A stretch of 64,000 nt of DNA from Sarcocystis neurona. Its lineage: Eukaryota; Apicomplexa; Conoidasida; Eucoccidiorida; Sarcocystidae. Both the position numbers and the translations under genes were made by a program. This document shows positions 31,901 to 43,191 of the stretch, piece after piece (the stretch's first letter is position 1; the number at the start of each line of letters is the position of its first letter). The stretch covers positions 1,446,849 through 1,510,848 of the forward strand of contig KL647310.1 in assembly GCA_000727475.1 (NCBI GenBank), given 5' to 3'. The notes below the pieces were generated by a model. The model did not search any database, was not told the origin of the DNA, and worked only from the letters and a program-made list of their open reading frames with translations.

Positions 31901-33049
31901 GAGGCGACAACGAATGCCACCAGAGAGTTCTCTCTCCTTGCCCAGCTTGTGAACTGGCCTCATGAGGTTTTCCGGGAGGACAACAGTTCCCGTACCTTCG
32001 GGGCAGCCTGCAGTCCACTGCACTGCATTTCAGTGGTTGAGATATATTGCTCGTAAGCGTTTTTCCCGTCCCCCGCCGTGGCAAACTCGTGACCTCTATG
32101 TGCAACAACCACGCGTGCGTACACTAAATTCCCCTTTTTTCTGAAGGCACCACGGTGCAGCGTTTCTGGCTACCACAGCCCCACAGCAGTGCACGAGCAC
32201 CTCTTGGCTTCCTCACGTGCTGCAGCTACGACGGCCCACAATCGTTGCCGCTATCGTCTCCGTTCCTTGCTTCTGCCGTCTCTTGAAACGCAGGCAGTTA
32301 CCAGCGCAGAAGACCACCTCTAGAATATAGATGCAGTGCTGCTCGTGCTGCAAGCGCTACCCGCACCGCAGCATGTGTACTCCTCTTGCCCGGTGCCACT
32401 CGGTCTTCAGTCACTAACCGCTGTGACATCCAGCTGGGCACCTGCTCTTCCGTTGCAGCCAACGGAAGACACTTGCAGAACAAGTTCCCTGTAGTTGCAA
32501 CTTGGAAAACAACCCCTTATCCGACGTCGTAGCCTCCCCCATGCTGGGCTCCTCCCCCCTCAACTGCCCCCACTCGAGCAGCCAGGTTGTTACAAATACG
32601 CAGCTGCGCTTTCGGCTGTCCATTTCCCTCCGCTGTTTCTACCTCCTCCAGTCCAGCATCGTTTCTTGCGCACACCTGCGTTCGTTACTAGCCTGCGCGT
32701 CTTTGCGATCAGCTCCAGCAAAAACAGTACTTGCGGTGTTACCTGAGAGAATTTTTACGTGGGAAAACTCTCAGCATTTCTCGATGTGAAGCACGCTGCC
32801 ACTTGTTAGGAGGACCCGTCCGAAATTGCTGAGACTAAGTTTGAACCAGCAAAACTGTCACTTCCGAAACCGCCTAGCTGCGTGAACTCTCGTATCACCA
32901 ACTCTTATATATGCGCAATGTGATGCGTGGTTTCCTTTCGCTCACCTGGATCGCGTGCTGCTCTCGCTTCTTGTTGCGGCTCTCTGGCATCGCCATATGA
33001 CGGCAGGCAGCTGTAGATGAAGCCATCGAATCTCCTCTTTCTCCCCCAC
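28928..33049 (-). CDS. Highly charged, Lys/Arg- and Asp/Ser-rich protein, probably nuclear (5' end not found)
   Basis: Terminal exon 29535-28928 reads RSARRPEMRQYAKKVFKKF, then Ser/Asp-rich blocks (SDDSVSDNSNASQSDTSDSA) alternating with Lys/Arg-rich helical blocks, ending GTDTDSN. Two upstream exons fit in phase: 30360-30175 (ends GGCGCAG^GTAAGT) and 33049-32946 (ends GATCCAG^GTGAGC); the 2.6-kb intron between them is large but the join (DP-ETRNTLRKRP) is in frame. The terminal exon's acceptor (GTGAAG) is weak. Such alternating acidic/basic low-complexity sequence is typical of nuclear or RNA-processing factors. I do not recognise the family. The terminal exon is the firm part. Confidence 0.55.
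30396..30768. repeat. Tandem duplication, two units of about 185 bp
   Basis: Units 30396-30580 and 30581-30768, about 95% identical, the second with a 3-bp insertion near its end. They lie just upstream of the exon at 30360-30175. Confidence 0.95.
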
Positions 33050-33296
33050 CTAAGTGCGATCACGCAGTATGCCGCTGCAGTAAGTTCGTGTTGCGTTATA
33101 GTTTTGCAGGTGCACCTGCGCGTGCTGAGACCTGTGGTGAAGCAGAGCAGCTCGTCGAGACACATGTGTACTCCATATGTATTGCGACGTATTTTTGCCT
33201 CACGGCCAGGTTCACACACGGGATGCAACTGTGCGCCGCCTGCGTCCAAGTTCATTTTGGTGCTGATGTCCCGCGTGTCGGATAATAACCGCACTT

Positions 33297-33450
33297 TTGA
33301 GTGTATCCGTTAATGTGCGTGTAGATACGTACATATGTAGGTGCACCTCCATACTACACACGTTACTGTGTGTGTCCATACGCGCACATGTGTATGTCCT
33401 GGGGGGGCGAGCGCATGCACGTGGTTACGTACGTGTGCGTGTCTCTCACG
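33297..33450. repeat. GT/AC-rich alternating purine-pyrimidine tract
   Basis: Dense runs such as GTGTGCGTGT, ACGTACATATGT and TACGTACGTGTGCGTGT. Degenerate simple sequence, not a clean microsatellite. Confidence 0.7.
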
Positions 33451-33760
33451 ATGCCGTTGCTAGAGTAGGTCGAGCAACCACTGTGTCGCCGCACATGCGC
33501 AGCTGATGTATTCGTGTACTCTCACTGGCTCTACTGAGTGCGTGTGCACGCCTCATTTGTACTCTGTGTACCCGTATGCTAGCCCGTGCTTGCGTGGAGC
33601 TTTCAGAGTGCGAGAGATGCGAAGGGGGTGCGCGTATGGAATAGCACCAAGGGTTGCCGACAAGACGTTTAATCTGCGCAGATGACGTCGAAAAGCATCG
33701 TGCTGTGAGCAAGCCACTGGCCGTTGCCGCTGTTATGTATGCTGTTCCTTTCGGCGTGTC

Positions 33761-33803
33761 ATGCAGCGTGCCTATGTATGCTGTTACTTTGGGCACGCTG
33801 CAT
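33761..33803. other. Perfect 12-bp inverted repeat with 19-20 bp loop
   Basis: ATGCAGCGTGCC (33761-33772) pairs with GGCACGCTGCAT (33792-33803). A 13-bp direct repeat (TATGTATGCTGTT, 33734 and 33773) overlaps it. It is isolated from any gene and its function is unknown. Confidence 0.7.
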
Positions 33804-35633
33804 AACATGTGTTGTGTCTATCAACACGTTTATGAGCAGACGACGGCGACCGGAGTAAGCCGTGCCAACGAGCAATCACGGATTTGCGGCACGTCACCCA
33901 CTTGTATGGCCTGCTAACGCGAAGTCACCGGGCTGGTGCTGTGGCTGCGCAGGAGCTTCTGTGGTGGCAGTAGGGCCCACCGCCGCAGATGCAGGATGAT
34001 AGTACTCTGGCCCCGCGACTCCGAAGAACCGCCTGGAGGTCCATGATACTAAGGTATTGTTAAGATGTCTGCGCTACTCTCGACACGACCTGTAGATTTG
34101 TTGTTGGGTCCATCTTTCGGCCGTTTTACCATCACAGGGCAAATCAGGTGCTGCAGTTGGGGTAGGCCTCATACTCTGTGAACCTCACCTGCCCGGAAGT
34201 ACGAGTGTACCGGTACAAACGTTCAAGTATCACCGCATGATCAGGACGACACCAGCACGCGAGCCTACTCGATGATCAGGCACCAGACGTTAGACAGCAA
34301 GTCTCGCTTCATCTGAGTTAGTTTGGGAAGAAAAGAAAAGCTGAATGCTTGCGGCACAAGAGTGGCCACAAGCGCGGAGTGCGCGGAACTCGAGCAGTAA
34401 ACTGCCAAAGTCGCGTTCCCAACTAAAAAAACGGACACTGACGGGCGAGTTTAAATCGCACAATGAAACAATGAAGTCTTCGCAGACTGAAACAGAGGCG
34501 ACTGCTCGTGCGCTAGCGTACGGCTCACATGCATGCAAATGAGTAAGCGAACAGTTTCCATTTAAGTGCAGCATTTATGGTTCCTACACAGTGGCATCCA
34601 GTTTCCATTGCACAATAAACAAGGGGATTCTCCAGAGCAAAGCGAAAGGAATCATGCCTTGGGTAGCGTACGGCTTTCACGTGAACAGTCGAACACTGAG
34701 TTTCTTCGGCATCTACGCATTTGCGATGAATGCGGACAAATAAATAAACAATATTGAAATAAGTACGCCAGCGAAAGGTTCAGCGTAGAGCCATCCTCAT
34801 GAGCGAATGTAGGGTCGACAAAAACAAAACCGACTAGCCCGATTTTGCTTCGCGGAGGAGCACGGTAGTGGGCAAGTGAAACACACCTAGGCCGGTACCT
34901 TCTGATGTATATAAGGCATCGCCTGTGACGAACGTCATGCGCTTCGTGTGATTCTCAGCCGCGGAAAATACCAGCTTTCGACGCTAGACACCTCTGTTGA
35001 ACTTCTCTCAGCACAACAAGAGCAGGTTACGAAAACACGCTTCCTCCGCCTCAATGTGCACGTAAACACCGTATGGCCACGGACAGCCTGCTGTTTCAGA
35101 AAATGTGTGTGGTCGTCGACAAGTCGAGCACCATTCCGCACAAGAAGGGCCTAAGGCATCTGCTAACCCACATGCTGCATCAAAAAAGCTCTACCATCTC
35201 AAGCGTCTACACTGGAGACGCTCCAAATCCAAACGTGTGAAATAATTTGATCGACCGTCGCGTAAACACGCTAATATTGCATTCCCGGCTACAAGAGAAC
35301 ACGCATTCACGGTATACAGCGTCCGAGTGCGTTTCTCGTTCCTCCCCTCTCGAAGCACGTGTGCGAATCGGCGCTAGGTTTTGCAGCGAAGAAAATACGT
35401 CCCGCCTTTAAACCCAATTCGACCGCAGCCGGATACACTGAATGTTGAATCACCGCCTCTCTGTACAGCCCAGCTGTGCCAGTATGCCACTGTCAAAGAA
35501 AAAGCTGGGGAATGCGTTGGAATAAATAACAGTTGAAGCGCCCACAAGCAGTCCGATCTCCAACAAGGTACGGCATCCATTCTAATATATTCAGGTGAAT
35601 ACGAATTCCTTTGTTGGTCTTCCGAACAGGGTA

Positions 35634-38600
35634 TTACAATTCATCGTGTACCCGAGATCTCGTACCAGATGGAGCTACTAAGACAGGCGTTCGATGAATT
35701 TTTCTTGTCAGCTGTTTTCCGCCAGATACGACACTGTCAATAAACGACTCAATCGATGTGGTTGAAATTTCCGCTTGTAGCACCTGCAATGAAACATGTG
35801 ACGGTACCCATCAAGCGGCGCAGCGGAAAAGATACGACGCATCGGTTTGAAAAAGATTACACGAGTTCTGGTTCGTTCAGGCAGCAGAGCTGTAGTGCTT
35901 TGCAGAAGTGCGCAGGTAAACCACCTTCCGATGAACTTGGCAGAGTGCGTAAGTTGCGACCGGCTACGAATCACACCTAGACCCTCACCTCGTACTTTTT
36001 CCGTTTCGGTCTGTATGCAACAAATGCTAGGCCACTCCTGGGCGGAATGTCGAATGCTGCGGTAAACAAAGCCTACCAAAGACAGCAGCGAAATCGAAAA
36101 GAATCACATGTTTGTGAAGCAGGGATGACAGACCATCATACACAAGCATGCTTACGCACAGCCGACGGCTGCTCGCCGCGGAGCCATCCGATGCCATTGA
36201 AAATTTGTGGCTCCGTTCCTCCTAGTAGACACGAGGGCACGCCCATGCAAACGTGCTGCGTGGCGTACCACATGCTTCCTAAGCAACTACCAGCACCTTG
36301 TGATAGTGTTTGGACGCTCTCGACACGCTCAAAAGAACATGCGCTTACTTGCACGTCTTCGTTGACCCAGCACAGCTTTAACGGATCTCTTTTGAACTTC
36401 TCCGCTAGTAAGTGCAATGTCGCGAAAAGAGCGGCGGGTTCACCACGGGAAGCCAGCTTGTCAGGGACGAGCAGAATGAAGCAAAACTACAGGTGGACAC
36501 ACAGGGCACAGCAGCGACGTTTACAAAAGAGCTATACCAAAATTCCATTCACAGGTGTGTACTCTACCGTGTTCAGTCCCACTATTGTAGAAGATTACAC
36601 GGAGTGCACCTGAGCAGTTCTGTCATTAAAGGGGCCATGCATACGAGCTGTGCGAACGCCAGTGAATTACTATCCAACCGACCTGGGAATCGCCTGGCGA
36701 ACACTCGCCGCTTGCCATGCGGCGCGCCGTTAATTCTCTGAAAGTGGTTCCAGAAGCCGCTCTCGCCTGCGAGAGGTAAAGAAGCATACAACGACAACAC
36801 GTGAAGACAGCGGAGGGTCCTCAGGTAGGCTACACTCCGCGGGATCACACGCAGCGTTTTCTTCGTACACATGGTGGGTTGACGCAAAGGCAGATGGTGA
36901 ATAACCGGACGTCACCTGTCGACACCCTCCTACCTTCGCAGCAACTCTCGACAACGTTAGCGTCAGTAATTCTTGATCAACATGACCTTGCACATTAATC
37001 CACTCGCCAATCAAATTGTCGATATCGTCGATTGCTAGCATAGACGGGAAAAAAACATCGGCGGGGGGGCGCCTGCCGCTATCAACGCGGGCACCGCTCG
37101 ATTCGCGTTGTCGCTGGCGTTGGAGACTGTCTCGAAAAGCATTTATAAGCTTGATCTGCTCCTTGAAAATCACGCCAAAAGCTAGCTGCTTGCGCATTTG
37201 GTATGAGATGTACTTGAACAAGGGAGAAATTCCTTTCTTATCTGTGAAAAGGACCACCTGTTTCCCCACAGCGAAAAGCAAGACACACATAATTTTGCAG
37301 GACTCATCGACAGCAGCACATCAGGCGATTCGCTGCTGCGTTCAACGCTCACAAAGGGTTACCCTACCCTGATGCCTGCAGCAACAACACCGGGAATGTG
37401 AACTCCCTTCGTCGATAAAGCCGCCGACAGATTACGGCACAAAACACAGGGTTAGTAAAGCATAAAAACTGCTGCAGCCAGAGTAGGTTGAATATTCCCT
37501 TGCGCAGGACAGGCTTGCCGTGCAGAGCATACTGACCTTCGGTAATTCTGGACGTTCGGATATCCACTGTTCAAAGTTAAACGACGTCAGCACGGTTGCG
37601 GCTGAAGGCATCGCGTCCGATAAAAATCGCACAAGGCTCGTCGCAGACCTGCAAATTCAATGAACGATAATAGAAAATCAAAGGCTTTACAGAAACCAGC
37701 AGATACATCCCCGCCCCTCACAGCGTGTGAATTCCGCTAGAACGCGAGCACTCTGTAGTGTGTCGGATGTTCATCACTGAAGTGTACGGTCCTGACCTGT
37801 CACCACGGTGCTCCAAGGGTTTTCCCCGCAAATCAGGGGGATACAGCAAAAGCGTGGGGTAGTGGCCAGCCTCTCGACATACGCGCAAATTCTTGAAACG
37901 ATTACAATTCACAGCTCCAAACTGTACAGCACATATCCACAGCTCTCCAGCAGAACTCTATCTGGTTTTACCAATAGAAACGAGTCGAGATGTGAAATAA
38001 TTCCCCCAGTTAATACAAATTAAACGACACCTGCCTGTAGTCAATGATTGACGGCCTTAGATCCCTCCCGCTCTGTGGACACCGTTCCACCAATTTCGAT
38101 GCGAGACCATTCTAAACATTGAGTTACACGCGGCCGCTTGTTCCTGTTCCTTCCCACAGTTCTCTGGCTCTCCCCCACAGATGCAGAACGCACCGGTATA
38201 ATGCCGCGAAATTTCCGGGCTGCCTTCACGTACTCCGTTTTCAACTGTCTGCACGGGCGACAACGAGGATCGTAGAGATTTAGAAAGAAAGCGAATTCTC
38301 TACTGTCCAGCTGGCGCTGCAGTCCCTGAGGACCGAGCTCTGCAATTTCCTCTTCATCTTCGTACAACGACTCGTCTGACATCTCTTCCCGCACTCCTCC
38401 TCCTCCTCTGGGGAAGAAACTTCCGAACCCGCCAGGAAATCCCTCGTGCCCGCCGTCGCCGGTTGTGAACGTGAATTTAATGTTCGCGCCGGCTCCCCCG
38501 TCGCTGCCGCCCCCGAATGCGCCCCTGCACGAGGATGACAAAATTGGCACACCTTCTTCGTTTAGCCCTGCTCCGAATATCCCAAAATGGGAGGGAGTGG

Positions 38601-40367
38601 AAACTTGTGTGACAAACGGGTACCTTGCTGCAATGTGCTCCTGCCTTTAAGAGTGTGTTCACAGCGACTGATCAGCTAACAGGGCCTGCCACCTTCATTT
38701 AAGAATAGGCAGCGTCGCGGGAGCACATTTGTATGACAATCCGTCCCTGCCTACGCTTCTCGCGTCCTCGTGCACGTACACATTCCGGGAAACACAAGTA
38801 TAATAATAGCCGCATACAGCGAGAGAATGGAAACGGTTCGCAGGCCAGGACTTTTGTGGAGCAGGTCTTTACTGGACGTCACTCTCTCCTTACCCAAAGA
38901 TGTCAGCAAAATCAAACGGTACGCCTCCAGAACTCGTCTCCGTAGGACCACCTCCATCGCTTAACCCCGCTTCACCAAACATATCGTACTTCTTTCGTTG
39001 CTCCTCATCTCGTAACACCTACACATGAATAAGCGCCATAGTTTCAGTGCACCCTGATTCCTTGACACTTCGGCACGAGAACACCGGCATGGCATTGACG
39101 CTACCCGCCTAAACAGACGACATATCCGCGCATTCAAATAAAGGGCGTGAGACATAAAGTCTGCACCTGCGATGTGCAGCAAGCATTCCACAGATCACAG
39201 CAGTGCAACTGACCTCGTGAGCCTTGGCGATGTCCAGAAACTTCTCCTTGTCACCTTCACCCGCATCTGGGTGATATTGCCTAGCAAGCCTTCGATACGC
39301 CTGTACACCGAAAAGTGAAAGGTCTACGAAGTATCGTGCTTCAAGTTGAGCAGTCTTATCTGCTGAAGCATGAACTGTATTGCGATGCACCAACAATACT
39401 GCTATCACCTTCATTGACAAAACAGTACAAGGCGTCACCACGCTTGGTGGTTTGTCACCCACTTTGTCAATTTCGCTGGTCGTCGCATTCCGCTTTACTC
39501 CCAGTATACGGTAAAAGTCCCGTGATTTGTTAGGCGAAGCTCCTGATAGGGGTTAAAAACACACATACAGCCCCAACGAAAAGCAGAGTAGGGCGCCTAC
39601 TAAACCGCAGCTGGCGTGTGAAGGATTCTTTATACGGACAAGTTGAAGGCTGCACAACCTGACCGCTGAGCGGTTGAACTTTCACAGCGTATTAAACAAA
39701 ATCACCAATACTCCATTCCGTCCCGATTTTACGTCGTCTGATGCGCAGTTGTAGCAAGCAAAGGCACTACTGGGTGATAAAACTGGTCCGTGGAACGCGA
39801 AACATCCTCCTCCTCATTCTGAACGAGCACACACGTTTCAATCTATTCTACCGGCTACGAAGGTTGCATAGAGAAGCACCTTCTGGGCTACGAAGGTTGC
39901 ATAGACAAGCACCTTCTGGGCTACGAAGGTTGCATAGACAAGCACCTTCTGGAGCGACACACACGTTCCAGTTTGCAATATCCCTCAGAATAAACAAGTC
40001 CCTTACTTGCTTCAGCGAAAAGAATGGGATTAGGAAAGGGTGGTAAGAGTGGTCGGTTTGAATGCGTGTTCGTATCACCACCTTTCCAGCTGGTTTTTTC
40101 GCTAAAGTGGTTCTCAGTGTACACAGCGAGTGCGGCAACGCTTAAAAAAACTGCGCCTACGCGCAGCCACGTGCTAACTGAGTATGCAAACAGAGGCCAA
40201 AAGCTCCTCTGTTGCGTTCCTGAGAAGCGCAAGCCAGCAAGCGGGTCACGCGTGTCGTCGTGACCAAGGAAGGATTTGACTGCCAGAGCTACTCCGGCAG
40301 CGGAGATAGTTGCACGAGCATTAGTGACAGGAGGGGCAAGAACAGTATCGGCGAAAGCGGCCGTCAT
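35634..40367 (-). CDS. ER J-domain protein with thioredoxin-like domains and C-terminal HDEL (DNAJC16/ERdj-like)
   Basis: Twelve exons fit exactly (1,926 nt, 641 residues): 40367-40082, 39542-39463, 39300-39214, 39018-38894, 38524-38194, 37921-37797, 37648-37537, 37257-36934, 36766-36683, 36486-36349, 36072-35989, 35783-35634. Hydrophobic segment about 67-83 (signal anchor or signal peptide). J domain about 104-170: DFYRILGVKRNAT, AYRRLARQYHPD (HPD at 132-134), LRDEEQRKKYDMFG. A Gly/Phe linker follows. A thioredoxin-like domain has CRPC (281-284) and GAVNCNRFKNL. A second thioredoxin-like region has VVLFTDKKGISPLFKYIS, with AYRPKRKKYE after it. The protein ends RVHDEL, a KDEL-type ER retrieval signal. 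J domains stimulate BiP; the CxxC suggests redox folding or ERAD work like ERdj5. The match to DNAJC16 layout is by domain order. Confidence 0.93.
39855..39953. repeat. 33-bp minisatellite, three units
   Basis: Units start at 39855, 39888 and 39921 (CTACGAAGGTTGCATAGA...). Unit 1 differs from the others by one base. It lies inside intron 1 of the J-domain gene. Confidence 0.97.
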
Positions 40368-40793
40368 TCTGTCGCAGGGAAAAGTCGGGCGACGAGGCGA
40401 CGGCCCAGCAGTTCAAGTGAAGAACGGCGTTGGCGGTACTGCATTCATAGTCTTGCTAGAGTACGGACGGGAACCGAAGCCGGATTGTTGCTTGTAATCC
40501 GCAGTTTAATGTTGCGCGGTCGAGCGAGAACGCGACTTCAAATTGTCAACACACGAGGATACGTATACACGTAAAGAGCTTAAGCAGAAGAATAGTTCAC
40601 GCTGTTCGGTCACCTTTTTGACTACAGGAAAACGACCGTAGACATGCAGGTGGATGGCAACGGAGGACGAGCCAACGTACGAATACCAACATAGTCCATT
40701 TGATGGCGCCGCTTCTCTTGTCCAACCCCTTTACACTGAGGAACAGGCCGCGGTGCCTCGCCGATTCAGATTTTTTCGGAACGACAAACTTAC

Positions 40794-42560
40794 GTCGTCG
40801 TCCGTTAATGGATGATCAGCCACTGCCGCGGGCTCATGCGGCACCGCCTCCGCATGTGGCACACAGTCTACGTACTTCCGACCTACCTGCAACACGCCAT
40901 TAAGCGTCGGTGCGGCGTAAAAGTGGCATGGCGCACATCCATGTGTGAAAACACACATAATCTGGTATACTACAGACTCTTTTTCAGTGACGAATAATTC
41001 AGAAGAGCGGTTCTGTCGATGTTGCGAAGCCGTTCCGGACACACGGCTGGCGGGAAAACGGCAGTCCCGGTTGTGTCGAAAGCTTTTCAACCCTCCGCTG
41101 ATAACATACTACACAATCTTCTACGCAGTCCTTCCATCTGAGTTGCCCGGCAAACACTAACAACACTGCTTGACGCATACGGGTACTTCCTCGTCGTGTA
41201 TGGCACGGAAACGCGCTGTCTTGCTACCAGCCACCCGGCGCTCACGGATGCGCGCTCAGCCGTCTCGACATCCTTCGTGGAAACGAGCGGTGACGCCACA
41301 GCGGCGTACCGGGTACACAATTTTAACGTGGCCAAAACTGCGATTCTGCGTGGCAGTGAAAGTTGCCCGAGCGCAGTACCCATAGGGGAGCGTACACGAG
41401 GAAACGAGCCAACCGTACTTCCGTGGTGGTTAGCACCAACGCTCGCTTCGTCAGTGCTCTTCCATGTTTCACCTCAGTAATGCAAAAAAGCTTCAGAGGC
41501 GCCCCAGAGGCGTAAACGCCAACTGTTAGCAGGCGCTGGTGTTGAATTCAAGTGTCTCTTGCAAAACAGTGCCACACATAACATTGCGTCCAACTTAGTC
41601 GTAGTTCCTCGTGTGCGCCTTTTCTAGTCCTAGGCAAGGACGAAGCACTGTCTTCCCATGGGGGAGCGTCGACTCCAGAGTGCCCAACGCAGAGACATCG
41701 CATACGGGCAGGGTGTGCCGCAACAGAGGTGCGTTTGTAGCGTGTAACGTCGGAGACGCCATAGTGTGTGTTCCCGGCTGTTCCTGGAATCCTCGCTCTG
41801 AAGACGAAGGCTGGTGGCCCGTGTGCAACAGCTGGAAACGACAGTGTCAAGCCCCGCCCCAGCCACGGCGTTATAGATGCGCCTTCTAATGTGGGGCAGG
41901 CGAGACACTCCTCTCTGGGTGGCAAAGTCTCGTATGAAAGTGCCGTCGCTTATGGGTAACACTTGTGAGGGCCCTTTTCCGCCACCAGAATACGTGCCAC
42001 TTCCTCAATGACAGCATATCTCTTTGTGTCTTAGGAGCGCAGATTCACATTAAACGTGAGCTTCGCCAAGAGGAAGACCCCGTATACAATCAAAGGCGAT
42101 CTAGTAGGTCGTACGTCTGAAACAATGCTGTCAAGCCACGTCACCGTAGCCAGTCGCCGTTACCCGGAGAAGGGGCTGATGTGAGGGAATTCGCCCGCAC
42201 GTGACATGTTGACGGTCGAGCCCCCACGACCAGTGCATCTCTTCACGGAAAAAAGGAAAACTTACGCGCTCTCGTGATGGTATGTGACAGTAGGTGAAGC
42301 GACTTGAGAAGCACGCCTGAAGAGAAACGCCTGCAGGGAGTGAGAGAACGACTGCAGGGGCGTGCTACCACTGGGTTGCCTCCAACGTGTCGAAGCCCAC
42401 ACCACCATGCACGAAATATGTCCGTTTGAGCGTATCGCATACTCTAGAAACCTGCGAAGTATCAACAGCAATGAGGGGCACCTTGACGTTCTTGCAGCTG
42501 GAGGCGTTGCGAGAAGCAGCCTCAACGGTAAGCGCTGCGTACCAGTTGACGTTCAACGTT
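40794..42560 (-). CDS. Scattered probable exons of an unidentified minus-strand gene
   Basis: Coding-like pieces: 42556-42365 (VKVPLIAVDTSQVSRVCDTL), about 41925-41640 (GRGLTLSFPAVAHGPPAFVF), about 41330-41253 (SPLVSTKDVETAERAS before GTGAGC), and 40888-40794 (RKYVDCVPHAEAVPHEPAAV, ending GACGAC^GTAAGT with a good donor). They share strand and lie just upstream of the J-domain gene, but I could not chain them in phase and recognise no family. Confidence 0.35.
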
Positions 42561-43191
42561 CAGAAGCAGCATAACACAACAGCCTTTTTTATCGCGAACA
42601 CGTCCTTAGAGCATGATTCAGCTACCTGAAAGCCTGCCGTTGGTCGGGCGTGGCTTCACACGTCATACTTCATAAACTCACATCACCGCGTAGCTCTCAC
42701 TACGCCTCAGGCGATGCCGAGGGACGGAAGTTCAAGTCGACTCTTTCCACTGCATGATTGCTGTTCGCTGTTCACTAAGCCATATCTGCTATACAATAAT
42801 CTTACGGGCCTTCACTGTAACAAACGGATGGCTACATGTTAATGAGATGCACGTGTCCAGCACAAGTACTACCTCTCTGCTATTGCACTCTGCGAATCCT
42901 ACCACTCGGCAGCACATTGCGCATTAAGCTGCCTGTACCTGCAGGATCCTGCGCAGCGGACGGTGAGGAAGAAAGGCCAAGCTCGCAAGGAGCTGAACGA
43001 GGGCGTGCACTCGCAGTAGTTCCAAGCTCTGTAGGGGCTAGTCCAGCGGATGCGTACTGCTGCGGAACCGCCTGCCTACTTCACCTTACCTTGTGTGGCG
43101 GCCGCTCCTAGGAAAGTACCGCCCTGCTATTACATGGTTTCACACTTGTATGCGCCATAAAGCGTAATGCTCGACGTTGTGCTTATTGCAG

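Larger units (their letters stand above)
30770..35633. other. Long low-coding region
   Basis: Apart from the candidate exon at 33049-32946, no stretch shows a recognisable protein or a consistent chain of exons. It contains a GT/CA-rich tract (33297-33450) and a perfect hairpin (33761-33803). Confidence 0.5.

Noticed and set aside
38041..38193. Continuation of the thioredoxin exon past 38194 in its own frame
   Set aside because: Splicing at CCG^GTGCGT to the exon at 37921 restores the thioredoxin strand GAVNC; the read-through sequence matches nothing.
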